64,000 nucleotides of DNA from Haloplanus sp. HW8-1 (GCF_023703795.1 NZ_CP098518.1:620001-684000), one strand, 5' to 3'. Shown: positions 51,019 through 59,860, counted from the first letter of the stretch. Notes: generated by a model not told the origin, from the sequence alone. A program made the numbers and translations.

Positions 51019-51032
51019 TATCAGCGCTGAGA
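51019..51032 (+). promoter_or_regulatory. TWTCA-N4-TGAKA site, cheY promoter
   Basis: TATCAgcgcTGAGA. The TGA starts at 51028; TATA core TTTATTT has its A at 51050, a distance of 22 bp. Confidence 0.74.
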
Positions 51033-51078
51033 ATCGCGGGCGAGTATTTATTTGGTGACTCCCGAATTCACGGGACGG

Positions 51079-51438
51079 ATGCCACCTAAGGTACTCATCG
51101 TCGACGACTCGGATTTCATGCGCAACCTCCTGCGCGAAATCCTCGAGGAGAACTTCGAGATCGTCGACGAGGCGGAAAACGGGGTCGAGGCGGTCGAACT
51201 CTATCGCGAGCACGATCCGGATCTGGTGATGATGGACATCGTGATGCCGATCCGGGACGGTATCGAGGCGACAAGCGAGATCACGGGTAGCGATCCTGAC
51301 GCGAACGTGATCATGTGTACCAGCGTCGGCCAGGAGGAGAAGATGAAAAACGCTGTCAAGGCCGGCGCGGACGGCTACATCACGAAACCGTTCCAGAAGC
51401 CGAACGTGCTCGAAGCCATCGACGACGTCGTGGCCTGA
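51079..51438 (+). CDS. cheY: Chemotaxis response regulator CheY
   Basis: A 119-residue single receiver domain that carries the phosphoryl signal from CheA to the archaellum switch through CheF. Residues visible are the acidic pair in VLIVDDSDFMR, the phospho-acceptor Asp in VMMDIVMP, the switch Thr/Ser in MCTSVGQ and the lysine in ITKPFQKPN. ATG 51079 (MPPKVLIVDD) is the family-typical start and lies about 30 bp after the TATA box. It is followed after 2 bp by cheC and then cheD, forming a cheY-cheC-cheD operon. Confidence 0.95.
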   Translation: MPPKVLIVDDSDFMRNLLREILEENFEIVDEAENGVEAVELYREHDPDLVMMDIVMPIRDGIEATSEITGSDPDANVIMCTSVGQEEKMKNAVKAGADGYITKPFQKPNVLEAIDDVVA

Positions 51439-51440
51439 CC

Positions 51441-52667
51441 ATGCGGGTCGATATCCAGTCGCTCGGCACCTACAATCGCCTTGCACAGGAGGGGGCGGAA
51501 CACGCCGCAGCGTCGCTGACCCAGATGACGGGCATCGAGACTTACGTCGACGTGACCAACGTCACGCTGATGTCGAAGCGTGACGTCGAGGACGTGTTCG
51601 GCGGAACGGAGTTCGTGGGCGTCCAAATCGGCCTCGGTGGCGGTCTGTCGGGCGAGACGGCACTTGCCTTCGACCGGGAGAGCGCCGCCAGTATCGTCGA
51701 CGTGCTGGTCCCCGGAGCCTCCACCGACGAGGACGGCTCGTTCGACGAGATGGCTCGCAGCGGGATCAACGAGATCGGGAACATCATGATGGGTGGCTTC
51801 GTCGACGGCTGGGCCGACTACCTCGGGGCGAGCGTCGACATGACCCCGCCGAACTACGTCGAGCGTGTCGGTACCGACGTCCTTCCCGACGGCGCTCTCG
51901 ACCACGCCGAGGAGGAACACGTCTTCGTCTTCGAGAGTCAAATGACGGCCGTCGATCAGGAGATCGACGCCTACATCTACATGCTGCCGGAGTACGGCGC
52001 GTTCGCGGACATGCTCGCTGCCAGCGACGACCACGACGACGCCATTCCGATGGACAAGCTGACGGTCTTCGACGAGATGACTCGACAGGGCGCCCAGCGG
52101 GCCGCCGAGAACGTCTCGTCGATGACTGGCATCGAGACCGACGTGGACGTGAGTCGACTCAGCTTCGTCCCCATCGAGGACGTTCCGAACACCGCCAGGG
52201 ACGAGGTGTACGTCGGGACGGTGATGGAGTTCACGGGAACGCCCGGTGGCTACCTCGCTATCCTCTTCGACGAGCCGTCGGCCCGTACGATCGTCGACGC
52301 GACGGTCCCGATGGAACTCGACGACCCGCTTGGGGAGATGGGCGAGAGCGCCATCGAGGAACTCGGGAACATCATGACCAGCGGGTTCATCGACGGCTGG
52401 GCGAACGTGCTCCAGACGAGCATCGATCACACTCCGCCGGAGCTCGTCCACGATCTCGGGACTGCCATCCTCAGCCCGATCGCCGGCCGGCTCGGCCAGT
52501 CCCAGGAGTACGCCTTCCTCATGGACTCGACCGTCGTCACACCCGAAGGCGAGTTCAACTGCGAACTCTACGCCATCCCCGACGAACAAAAGCTCAAAGA
52601 GGCATTGGATTCGCTGTTGGTCGAACGACGCGACCAACTCGAAGCCGACCAAGAGTCGTTGTTCTGA
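51441..52667 (+). CDS. cheC: CheC-type chemotaxis protein with two fused CheC domains
   Basis: A 408-residue protein with two CheC-like domains (about 1-200 and 205-400). CheC dephosphorylates CheY-P and binds CheD. Each domain keeps the central ExxN active-site helix (INEIGNIMMGGFVDGWADYLG; IEELGNIMTSGFIDGWANVLQ). The first ExxN motif, expected at the start of each domain, is degraded (NRLAQEGAEHAAASL; DEMTRQGAQRAAENV). Thus each domain seems to have one active half-site. Most CheC proteins are single-domain, about 200 residues. It lies between cheY and cheD with 1-2 bp gaps. Confidence 0.9.
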   Translation: MRVDIQSLGTYNRLAQEGAEHAAASLTQMTGIETYVDVTNVTLMSKRDVEDVFGGTEFVGVQIGLGGGLSGETALAFDRESAASIVDVLVPGASTDEDGSFDEMARSGINEIGNIMMGGFVDGWADYLGASVDMTPPNYVERVGTDVLPDGALDHAEEEHVFVFESQMTAVDQEIDAYIYMLPEYGAFADMLAASDDHDDAIPMDKLTVFDEMTRQGAQRAAENVSSMTGIETDVDVSRLSFVPIEDVPNTARDEVYVGTVMEFTGTPGGYLAILFDEPSARTIVDATVPMELDDPLGEMGESAIEELGNIMTSGFIDGWANVLQTSIDHTPPELVHDLGTAILSPIAGRLGQSQEYAFLMDSTVVTPEGEFNCELYAIPDEQKLKEALDSLLVERRDQLEADQESLF

Positions 52668-52668
52668 T

Positions 52669-53169
52669 ATGAAGACGTACGGGCGGGAGGCGAACTCGGA
52701 GCGCTCCTGCCGCCGCGTCGGCATCGCCGACTTCGCGGTCACGACCGACGGTGCCGTGTTGACCACCAGTGGCCTGGGCTCTTGTCTCGGAGTCGGCCTC
52801 ATCGACGAATCGGCCGGCGTCGCCGGCCTCGCTCACACCATGCTGCCGACCGCTCCCGAGGACCCCGACAACGTCGCGAAGTTCACCGACACCGGCATCA
52901 CCGCCGTCGTCTCGGAGATGCGAGAGGAGGGTGCCACCCCCGACGGTATCACGGCGAAACTGGCCGGAGGCAGCGCGATGTTCGCGTTCGATAGTCAGGA
53001 CGAACCGATCGGCAGCCGCAACGTCGCGGTCGGACGAGCGACCCTCGGACGACTCGACGCCCCCATCGTGGCCGAGGACGTTGGCGGTGATTCCGGCCGG
53101 TCGCTGCGCTTTCACGGCGATACTGGCGTGCTCGTCGTCAAGAGTGCTGGTGACGAACGGCGCCTCTGA
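52669..53169 (+). CDS. cheD: Chemoreceptor glutamine deamidase CheD
   Basis: A 166-residue CheD, which deamidates glutamines in transducers and binds CheC. The catalytic Cys and His are visible as GLGSCLGVGL (C39) and AGLAHTMLP (H56), followed by the conserved LAGGSAMF and IGSRNVAVGRATL segments. The size is normal. The start ATG 52669 lies one base after the cheC stop, so CheC and CheD are made together, as in most archaea. Confidence 0.95.
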   Translation: MKTYGREANSERSCRRVGIADFAVTTDGAVLTTSGLGSCLGVGLIDESAGVAGLAHTMLPTAPEDPDNVAKFTDTGITAVVSEMREEGATPDGITAKLAGGSAMFAFDSQDEPIGSRNVAVGRATLGRLDAPIVAEDVGGDSGRSLRFHGDTGVLVVKSAGDERRL

Positions 53170-53188
53170 CTGACGTCCGTCATACACA

Positions 53189-53202
53189 TATCAAAACTGA
53201 TA
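53189..53202 (+). promoter_or_regulatory. TWTCA-N4-TGAKA site, arlCE promoter
   Basis: TATCAaaacTGATA. The TGA starts at 53198; the TATA core GTTAAAAT has its A at 53220, a distance of 22 bp. It controls the long arlCE-F-G-H-I-J transcript. Confidence 0.74.
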
Positions 53203-53286
53203 ACTGAAGGGCAATGGTTAAAATACGCGAGACCAATAGTTGGCACGATAGATGGGTTCGACGACCCGGGTAGCGGGGGGTGCGGG

Positions 53287-54786
53287 ATGGAAATCCTAGA
53301 ACGCCTCCTCGGACGCGACGACGACGGGTCCGCGAGCGACAGCGCCGCCGACGCCGACGACGACGACATGCTTTTCGACGACGACGCCGACGACCTCGAC
53401 GGGTTCGGCGGCGGCGACGAGTTCGACGACGAACTCGGCTTCGACGAAGGGGGGGACGACGGCGGTGCCGCGACCGCCGAACTCGAAGGGCGGATCGACG
53501 AGATGGAAAACGAGGTCGCTAGCCTCTCCTCGACCGTGAGTACCATCCGTAGCGAGAACGAGGAGATCAGCAACACTGTCGAGGACGTCGAGGAGAACGT
53601 CCGCAAACTACTCGACATCTACGAGATGGTCACCCGCGGTGTCAACCCGTTCGTCGACGACGCACAAGCCGGCGGCGGGTTCGACGACGGCGGTGGCTCG
53701 CTCGGACTGTTCGACGACTCCGACGACTCGGAGGAGGAAGAACTGGACGACGACATCGCCGGCGCCGACGCCGAGGACTTCTTCGACGACGACTTCTTGG
53801 ACGAGGGCGAGGCCGAGGGCTTCGACGACGGCTTCGACGACGAACCGACCACCGAGGATACCATGGCCGACGATTCCGACGATTCAGACGACTCCGGCAA
53901 ATCGTTCGAGGAACTGAAAGACGAGTACGAGAACGGCGACGCCGACTGGGCCGACGGCGACGACGTGGCCACGAACGGCGACGCCGACGACGAGTTCGGG
54001 GACTTCGCCGAGGATGCTTCCAACGGCGACGCCGACGACGAGTTCGGGGACTTCGCCGAGGACGCTTCCAACGGCGACGCCGACGACGAGTTCGGGGACT
54101 TCGCCGAGGACGCTTCCGACGGCGACGCCCTGGACGACGACGTCGACGGCGATTTCGGCGAGGAGACGGGAGCCGACGCGTTCGACGACGAGTTCGACGA
54201 GGGGCCGGATCCGGAGTCGGACTCGGCTGACGATCCGGGCCCGGACCCCGATCAGGTCCCCGCCGACGGGCCATCGGACGACCCGATCGGCGGGACGGCC
54301 GACGACTCGGCGGGCACCGATGCGGGCGGTTCGAGCCTCCAGTCGACCCAGCGGACGGCCGAGGCGGCGGCCGACGCGGACGGCAGCGGCGACCTCCAGT
54401 TTGCGGCCAACACGCTGATGGACGGCTCGGAGGCGGCGGTCACGAAACCGTACCTGCCGCGGTTGCCCTCGGGGTACGTGAGCGATCTGCTCGTGATGGA
54501 GTGGCTCGAGTACCTAGTCGAGGAGGGCGACGTAGCCGACGCCGCTCGGGCCGTCGAGTACTACCGACGCATCCAGTGGCTCGGCGAGGACGCCGCCGAC
54601 GAACTGCACGACTTCCTCGTCGGATTCGGGGAGGTCGACGACGACGTGACGGGTGCCCCGTCCGACCTCTCCATCGACCACCACGTCGCGAGCCTCCGAT
54701 ACATCAGCAGGCTCACCGGCTCGACGGCCGATTCGATCGTGTTCGAGTGCTGGAGTGGTGGCGGGGGTGTTCCGTTTGGGCTTTAG
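53287..54786 (+). CDS. arlCE: Archaellum switch-complex protein ArlCE (FlaC/E)
   Basis: A 499-residue protein. The N terminus is MEILERLLGRDD. The FlaC-type coiled coil lies at about 75-125 (LEGRIDEMENEVASLSSTVSTIRSENEEISNTVEDVEENVRKLLDIYEMVTRGVNPFV). A very acidic, disordered middle follows with three tandem 16-residue repeats (NGDADDEFGDFAEDAS). The C-terminal FlaD/E domain is KPYLPRLPSGYVSDLLVMEWLEYLVEEGDVADAARAVEYYRRIQWL. ArlCE and ArlD form the cytosolic ring that receives CheF/CheY-P. It is the first gene of the arl operon and overlaps arlF. Confidence 0.93.
   Translation: MEILERLLGRDDDGSASDSAADADDDDMLFDDDADDLDGFGGGDEFDDELGFDEGGDDGGAATAELEGRIDEMENEVASLSSTVSTIRSENEEISNTVEDVEENVRKLLDIYEMVTRGVNPFVDDAQAGGGFDDGGGSLGLFDDSDDSEEEELDDDIAGADAEDFFDDDFLDEGEAEGFDDGFDDEPTTEDTMADDSDDSDDSGKSFEELKDEYENGDADWADGDDVATNGDADDEFGDFAEDASNGDADDEFGDFAEDASNGDADDEFGDFAEDASDGDALDDDVDGDFGEETGADAFDDEFDEGPDPESDSADDPGPDPDQVPADGPSDDPIGGTADDSAGTDAGGSSLQSTQRTAEAAADADGSGDLQFAANTLMDGSEAAVTKPYLPRLPSGYVSDLLVMEWLEYLVEEGDVADAARAVEYYRRIQWLGEDAADELHDFLVGFGEVDDDVTGAPSDLSIDHHVASLRYISRLTGSTADSIVFECWSGGGGVPFGL
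53974..54117 (+). repeat. Three tandem 48-bp repeats inside arlCE
   Basis: Units at 53974-54021, 54022-54069 and 54070-54117 are nearly identical (one synonymous change in GAGGATGC/GAGGACGC). Each codes for NGDADDEFGDFAEDAS (third ends with the same residues). Copy number is likely to vary between strains. Confidence 0.9.
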
Positions 54787-55207
54787 CGTCAGCGGGTCGG
54801 CGGCGATCATCTTCGTCGGCATCTTCCTCGCCTTCTCGACGGCCTATACGGCGTCAGCCAACGGTTTCGAACGCGTCAACGACGCCAGATCGGCGGTCGA
54901 CGATGAGGCCCTGGAACGGCAGAACACGGCCATCACCATCATCAACGCCACCTACGACGCCGACGCCGGGACGCTCTCGGTGAACGTCACCAACGAAGGG
55001 GCGTCCGAACTCTCCGTCGGGGCGGTCGATCTCCTCGTGGACAACACGTACCGCGCCAACTTCACGGCACGGTCCGTCGCCGGCGATTCGACGACCGACC
55101 TTTGGCTCCCCGGCGAGCAGTTGCACCTCGAAGTGTCCGTGTCAAGTCAACCCACCCGTGTCAAGGTCGTCTCCGGCCCTGGCGTGGCCGACGTGGAGGT
55201 GCTCTGA
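54776..55207 (+). CDS. arlF: Archaellum stator protein ArlF
   Basis: A 143-residue ArlF. One N-terminal membrane helix (VSGSAAIIFVGIFLAFSTAYTAS) and a short helix (ERVNDARSAVDDEALERQNTAI) lead to an external beta-sandwich (LSVNVTNEGASELSVGAVDLLVDNTYRANF) that binds the S-layer. With ArlG it forms the stator. The TTG at 54776 is chosen because the SD-like GGGGGTG (54763-54769) lies 6 nt before it and homologues begin MGF-xSGS; GTG 54767 or 54755 would be longer alternatives. It overlaps the arlCE end by 11 bp. Confidence 0.88.
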   Translation: MGFSVSGSAAIIFVGIFLAFSTAYTASANGFERVNDARSAVDDEALERQNTAITIINATYDADAGTLSVNVTNEGASELSVGAVDLLVDNTYRANFTARSVAGDSTTDLWLPGEQLHLEVSVSSQPTRVKVVSGPGVADVEVL

Positions 55208-55653
55208 TGGCGAGCGTTTCGGCCTCCCATCTGATCCTGTTCATCGCGAGCTTGGTCATCGCCGCCGGCGTGGCCGGAACGTTCACTCAGGGTATCTCCC
55301 GACTGAGTCAGGGGATCGACGACCAGAGTCTCGAAGTCTCCGAGGAGGTGCGAACGGACATCGAGGTGATCAGCGACGCCGGGAGCCCCGTCTACAACAA
55401 CTCGACGAACACGGTGACACTCCTGGTGAAAAACACCGGCACGTCGGACCTCGACAACGACTCCCGGTTCATCGAGATACTGATCGACGGGCAGTACCGA
55501 ACGAACGTCACGGCGACCGTCGTCGACGGCACCGAGTGGCGACCGAACAACGTCGTCCGTCTGGAGATCGGTGGCGTCGACCTGTCGGCCGGTGACCACC
55601 GTGCGAAGATCATCGTCAACGGCGACGAGGAGGTGTTCGCGTTCCGCGTATGA
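55207..55653 (+). CDS. arlG: Archaellum stator protein ArlG
   Basis: A 148-residue protein paralogous in fold to ArlF: an N-terminal membrane helix ([19 protein letters not shown]), a linking helix ([23 protein letters not shown]) and a beta-sandwich ([35 protein letters not shown]). ArlG filaments are capped by ArlF at the S-layer and anchor the rotating motor. The start ATG 55207 overlaps the arlF stop (TGATG), and the stop overlaps arlH as ATGA, so all are translationally coupled. Confidence 0.93.
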   Translation: MASVSASHLILFIASLVIAAGVAGTFTQGISRLSQGIDDQSLEVSEEVRTDIEVISDAGSPVYNNSTNTVTLLVKNTGTSDLDNDSRFIEILIDGQYRTNVTATVVDGTEWRPNNVVRLEIGGVDLSAGDHRAKIIVNGDEEVFAFRV

Positions 55654-56408
55654 GCCGAGCACAGACCAACCTGTTCTCGCTTGGACTGGAGGATCACGAC
55701 CGCCTCAACAAGGAACTCGGCGGGGGGATCCCGCACGGGAGTATCGTCCTCGCCGAGGGCGACTACGGGGCCGGCAAGAGTGCGTTGTCCCAGCGGTTCA
55801 CGTACGGCTTCTGCGAGGAGGGCCACTCCGTCACCGTCCTGTCGACGGAGCTGACCACCCGCGGGTTCATCGACCAGATGCACTCGCTGTCGTACGACAT
55901 GGTCGATCACCTCCTCGACGAGAACGTCCTCTTTCTCCACGCCGACTTCGACACCGGTGGGCGGCTCTCGGACGAGGGCGAGGGCGAGCGAAAGGAACTG
56001 CTCAAGCGACTGATGAACGCCGACACGATGTGGCAATCGGACGTGATCGTGATCGATACGTTCGACGCCATCCTCCGCAATGATCCCAAGTTCGAGGCGC
56101 TGGTCCGGCAAAACGAGGAGCGACAGGCCGCCCTCGAGATCATCGGCTTCTTCCGGGACGTGATCTCACAGGGGAAGGTGATCGTCCTGACGGTCGACCC
56201 GTCGACGGTCGACGAGGAGGCGATCGGCCCCTTCCGGTCGATCGCCGACGTGTTCCTCGAACTGGAGATGGTCGAAGTCGGCAACGACGTACGCCGGCAG
56301 ATCGCGGTCAAGCGATTCGCCGGGATGGGACAGCAGGTCGGAGACACCATCGGATACTCCGTCCGCTCCGGGACGGGGATCGTCATCGAGAGTCGGAGCG
56401 TCGCCTAA
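55650..56408 (+). CDS. arlH: Archaellum motor ATP-binding protein ArlH
   Basis: A 252-residue RecA/KaiC-like protein. The Walker A is [14 protein letters not shown]; the catalytic region is [16 protein letters not shown]; Walker B is [14 protein letters not shown]. The C-terminal strands hold [27 protein letters not shown]. It binds ATP and acts as a ring with ArlI and the switch proteins; phosphorylation and nucleotide state are thought to gate motor assembly. Two further KaiC-like ATPases in this island share the fold. It overlaps arlG by 4 bp. Confidence 0.95.
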   Translation: MSRAQTNLFSLGLEDHDRLNKELGGGIPHGSIVLAEGDYGAGKSALSQRFTYGFCEEGHSVTVLSTELTTRGFIDQMHSLSYDMVDHLLDENVLFLHADFDTGGRLSDEGEGERKELLKRLMNADTMWQSDVIVIDTFDAILRNDPKFEALVRQNEERQAALEIIGFFRDVISQGKVIVLTVDPSTVDEEAIGPFRSIADVFLELEMVEVGNDVRRQIAVKRFAGMGQQVGDTIGYSVRSGTGIVIESRSVA

Positions 56409-56411
56409 CGC

Positions 56412-58085
56412 ATGACGGAACTCGGAACCGCCACCCCCTCGGACGAACTCAAACAGATCGCGGCCCAGCGGCCCCACCTCCGGAACCACCTGAAGAAGTT
56501 CAAGCAGATCACCGGCGAGTTCCCACTCCTCATCGACGAACCCACGAGCGAGTACGAGACGTCCCGACCGAACGTCCTCTACCCCATCGGTGGGCCGATC
56601 TACTGCCACATCTACGGCGACCTGGGTCAGGACATGAAATACTACGCGATCGAGCCGTCGCTCTCGGACGACGAACGGGGCCTGTTCGCGAAGATCCGCG
56701 ACGAACTGCTGGATCGCAGCGTCAGCAAGTCCGTCCCCGAGGAGGAGTCCGAGTACGACGACCGGATCGAGGAACTCCTCCAGGAGACGACGACCATCGA
56801 GCGCGACCGGAGCGGCCTTCGCTACTGGATCGACCGGCTCAAGCGGTTCCTGGGGCTCGGCGACTACCGCGTCAGCGAGCAGACCTACGAGAACATCCGG
56901 TATCGGCTCAACCGCGACATCGTTGGGCTCGGACCGCTGGAACCGGTGATGCGCGATCCGGCCAACGAGGACGTTCACGTCATCGGCCCACACCAGTGTT
57001 ACGTCGATCACGGCACCTACGGTCTGATCGAGACGACCGTCGATTTCGGCACGCCAGAACAGTTCGACTCCTGGATCCGGAGTATGGGCGAGCGAATCGG
57101 GGACCCCGTCTCCGACTCGAACCCGATCGTCGACTCGACGCTGCCCGACGGCTCCCGCCTGAACGTCATCTACTCCGACGACGTGAGCGTCCAGGGGCCG
57201 AGCCTCACGATCCGACAGGGCGACGAGACGCCCCTCTCGATCAACCAGATCACCAAGTGGGGGACGCTCTCGCCGAAGCTCGTCGCCTACCTCTGGCTCT
57301 GTCTGGAGAACGAACAGACGGTGTTCGTCGTCGGCGAGACGGCCTCGGGGAAGACGACGACGCTCAACAGCATCATGTCGTTCATCCCACGGGATTCGAA
57401 GATCTACACCGCCGAGGACACCGCCGAGGTGCTTCCACCACACGACACCTGGCAGCAGCTCCTGACCCGGGAGGGCGGTGGCGAAGACGACTCGGACGTC
57501 GACATGTTCGACCTCGTCGCGGCGGCGCTGCGCTCCCGCCCCGACTACATCATCGTCGGCGAGGTCCGTGGCGAGGAGGGACGGATGGCGTTCCAGGCCG
57601 CTCAGACCGGCCACCCCGTCATGCTCACGTTCCACGCCAGCGACATCGTCTCGATGATCCAGCGATTCACCGGCGATCCGATCAACGTCCCCGAGCCGTT
57701 CATGGACAACGCCGACGTGGCCCTGTTCCAGAATCGCGTCAAGCAGGGTGACGACGTGTTGCGCCGGGTGACGAGCGTCCAGGAGATCGAGGGGTACTCC
57801 AAGGAGATGGACGGGGTCGTCACCCGGCAGGTGTTCAGCTGGGATCCCGTCGAGGACGAAATCGTCTTCCAAGGAATGAACAACTCCTACGTGCTGGAAG
57901 AGCAGATCGCGACCCTACTCGGCTACGCCGACACCCGTGAGATCTACGACGACCTCGACTTCCGGGCACAGCTCGTCGAGCGCATGATCGAGGAGAACAT
58001 CCTCGGCTACCACGAGGTCAACGAGGCGATCAAGTCCTTCCAGCGCGACGGCGTAGAGGGACTTCCCTTCGACATCCACCGATAA
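56412..58085 (+). CDS. arlI: Archaellum assembly and rotation ATPase ArlI
   Basis: A 557-residue hexameric type II/IV secretion ATPase that powers filament assembly and rotation. It has an N-terminal domain with ArlI-specific segments (YPIGGPIYCHIYGDLGQDMKYYAIEPSL). The CTD has Walker A GETASGKTTTLNSIM, Asp box TAEDTAEVLPPHDTW, Walker B RPDYIIVGEVRGEE and a His box (GHPVMLTFHASD). The length is typical for haloarchaeal ArlI. It follows arlH by 3 bp and overlaps arlJ by one base (TAATG). Confidence 0.97.
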   Translation: MTELGTATPSDELKQIAAQRPHLRNHLKKFKQITGEFPLLIDEPTSEYETSRPNVLYPIGGPIYCHIYGDLGQDMKYYAIEPSLSDDERGLFAKIRDELLDRSVSKSVPEEESEYDDRIEELLQETTTIERDRSGLRYWIDRLKRFLGLGDYRVSEQTYENIRYRLNRDIVGLGPLEPVMRDPANEDVHVIGPHQCYVDHGTYGLIETTVDFGTPEQFDSWIRSMGERIGDPVSDSNPIVDSTLPDGSRLNVIYSDDVSVQGPSLTIRQGDETPLSINQITKWGTLSPKLVAYLWLCLENEQTVFVVGETASGKTTTLNSIMSFIPRDSKIYTAEDTAEVLPPHDTWQQLLTREGGGEDDSDVDMFDLVAAALRSRPDYIIVGEVRGEEGRMAFQAAQTGHPVMLTFHASDIVSMIQRFTGDPINVPEPFMDNADVALFQNRVKQGDDVLRRVTSVQEIEGYSKEMDGVVTRQVFSWDPVEDEIVFQGMNNSYVLEEQIATLLGYADTREIYDDLDFRAQLVERMIEENILGYHEVNEAIKSFQRDGVEGLPFDIHR

Positions 58086-59830
58086 TGGCGTCCGAACCAG
58101 CAACGTCGAACGAGACGGACATCACCGCCTCCGAGACGCTCGCGTCCATCGTCGAGGCGTACGGCCGGATGGATATGGAGCTGTCGCGGTATCTCCTCCT
58201 CATCGTACTCCCGTCCGCGGTGTTTTTCTTCGGTACCGTCGTCGTCGCCGTCTTCGTCCAGTTGCCGATCTCCGTGCGGCTCCCCGTTCCCCTACTCGGC
58301 GCACTCGTCCTCGCGGCAGCGATCGCCTATCCGAAACTTCTCGTCAGCCAGGAGCGCGTCGAGATGGAGAACCAGTATCACCTCCTGATGACCCACATGA
58401 CGGTGCTGTCGACGACGAACATCGACCGGATGGAGGTGTTCCGCAAGCTCGCCGAGGAAGAGGAGTACGGCGCGCTGGCGACGGAGGTCGGTCGTGTCGT
58501 CCAGCTCGTCGACACGTGGAACCAGAGCCTCGACGACGCCTGTCGGCGTCGCGCTCGTCGCATCCCCAGCGAACCGCTCTCGGACTTCTTCGACCGGCTT
58601 GCCTACACGGTCAACGCCGGTCAGGAACTCAGCGAATTCCTCCTCAGCGAACAGCAGGTGATGATCCAAAACTACGTGACGATGTACGAGAGCACCCTCG
58701 ACAACCTCGAAGTGATGAAGGACCTCTATCTCTCGATGGTGCTCTCGATGACGTTCGCGCTCGTGTTCGCCATCGTGCTGCCGATCCTCACCGGGACGAA
58801 TCCGAGCATGACCGTCGGCGCCGTCATCGTCCTCTATGCGTTCATCCAGATCGGCTTCTTTCTCGTCATCCGGACGATGTCGCCGTACGACCCGCTCTGG
58901 TACTACCCCGAGGAGATCCGTCCCGACGGCGAGTTGCGGCTGATCGCCAGCCTCGGCGTCGGTGGACTGCTCTCGCTCGTCCTCGTGGTCCTCGTCGTCG
59001 GCGACCTGTTCGGTGGCGTTCCCGGCGTGACCGACCTGCTTCCCGTCTCGTCGGTACCCCGCCCGCTCTACATGGCGATTCCGGTCACCCCGCTGGCGAT
59101 CCCGGGCGTCGTCTTCCGGATCGAAGAACAGCGTATCAAAGCCCGGGACGCCGAGTTCCCGAGCTTCATCCGGGCGCTTGGCGCGAGCGAGACGGCCAAG
59201 CAGTCGACGACCACGGCCGTGCTCAAGACCCTCCGAAAGAAAGATTTCGGGCCGCTCACCGGCGACGTCGACGACCTGTTCAAGCGCCTGAACATGCGAC
59301 TGGAGCCCGACCGGGCGTGGCAGTACTTCACTGGCAACACCCGTTCCTATCTCATCCAGAAGTTCAGCGATATGTACCTCGTCGGCAGACAGATGGGTGG
59401 CGAGCCCAAACAGTTGGGCGAACTCATCAGCGAAAACATGAACCACGTCAACCAGCTCAGACAGCAGCGCGAGCAGGCGACGGTCACCATGATCGGCCTG
59501 CTGTACGGCATCACCGCGGCCTCCTCGTTTGCCTTCTTCATCGGCTTCAAGATCGTCGACATCCTCGCCGGAATGTCGTTGGACCTCTCGACGAGTTCCC
59601 AGTTCAGCGCCAGCCAGCTCATCCACACCGGTGTGTACGACCTCCCGTTCATCCAGTTTCTCCTGCTGAGCGTCGTCATGATCAACGCCGTCCTGTCGTC
59701 GCTCATCATCCGCACCGTCGACGGCGGTCACAAGGGCAGCGCACTCCTGCATTTCGTGATGCTCACGTGGATCGGCTGCGTGGTCGCCGTCTTGACCATG
59801 TCCGTCGTGGGGGGACTGTTGAATGTGTGA
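58085..59830 (+). CDS. arlJ: Archaellum platform membrane protein ArlJ
   Basis: A 581-residue polytopic protein, the membrane platform on which ArlI acts. Two T2SF-like cytoplasmic domains are seen (ERVEMENQYHLLMTHMTVLSTTNIDRMEVFRKLAEEEEYG; RDAEFPSFIRALGASETAKQSTTTAVLKTLRKKDFGPL). About nine helices are grouped at residues 35-75, 225-275, 300-355 and 470-580. The basic cytoplasmic loops interact with the ATPase. It is the last gene of the arlCE-J series; the cheF gene follows 30 bp later. Confidence 0.96.
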   Translation: MASEPATSNETDITASETLASIVEAYGRMDMELSRYLLLIVLPSAVFFFGTVVVAVFVQLPISVRLPVPLLGALVLAAAIAYPKLLVSQERVEMENQYHLLMTHMTVLSTTNIDRMEVFRKLAEEEEYGALATEVGRVVQLVDTWNQSLDDACRRRARRIPSEPLSDFFDRLAYTVNAGQELSEFLLSEQQVMIQNYVTMYESTLDNLEVMKDLYLSMVLSMTFALVFAIVLPILTGTNPSMTVGAVIVLYAFIQIGFFLVIRTMSPYDPLWYYPEEIRPDGELRLIASLGVGGLLSLVLVVLVVGDLFGGVPGVTDLLPVSSVPRPLYMAIPVTPLAIPGVVFRIEEQRIKARDAEFPSFIRALGASETAKQSTTTAVLKTLRKKDFGPLTGDVDDLFKRLNMRLEPDRAWQYFTGNTRSYLIQKFSDMYLVGRQMGGEPKQLGELISENMNHVNQLRQQREQATVTMIGLLYGITAASSFAFFIGFKIVDILAGMSLDLSTSSQFSASQLIHTGVYDLPFIQFLLLSVVMINAVLSSLIIRTVDGGHKGSALLHFVMLTWIGCVVAVLTMSVVGGLLNV

Positions 59831-59860
59831 CCACGCGCCTCCAGCACGGAGGGGGGTTCC

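Noticed and set aside
53974-54117. Direct repeats as a CRISPR or recombination site
   Set aside because: Units are contiguous and in frame within arlCE; there are no spacers.
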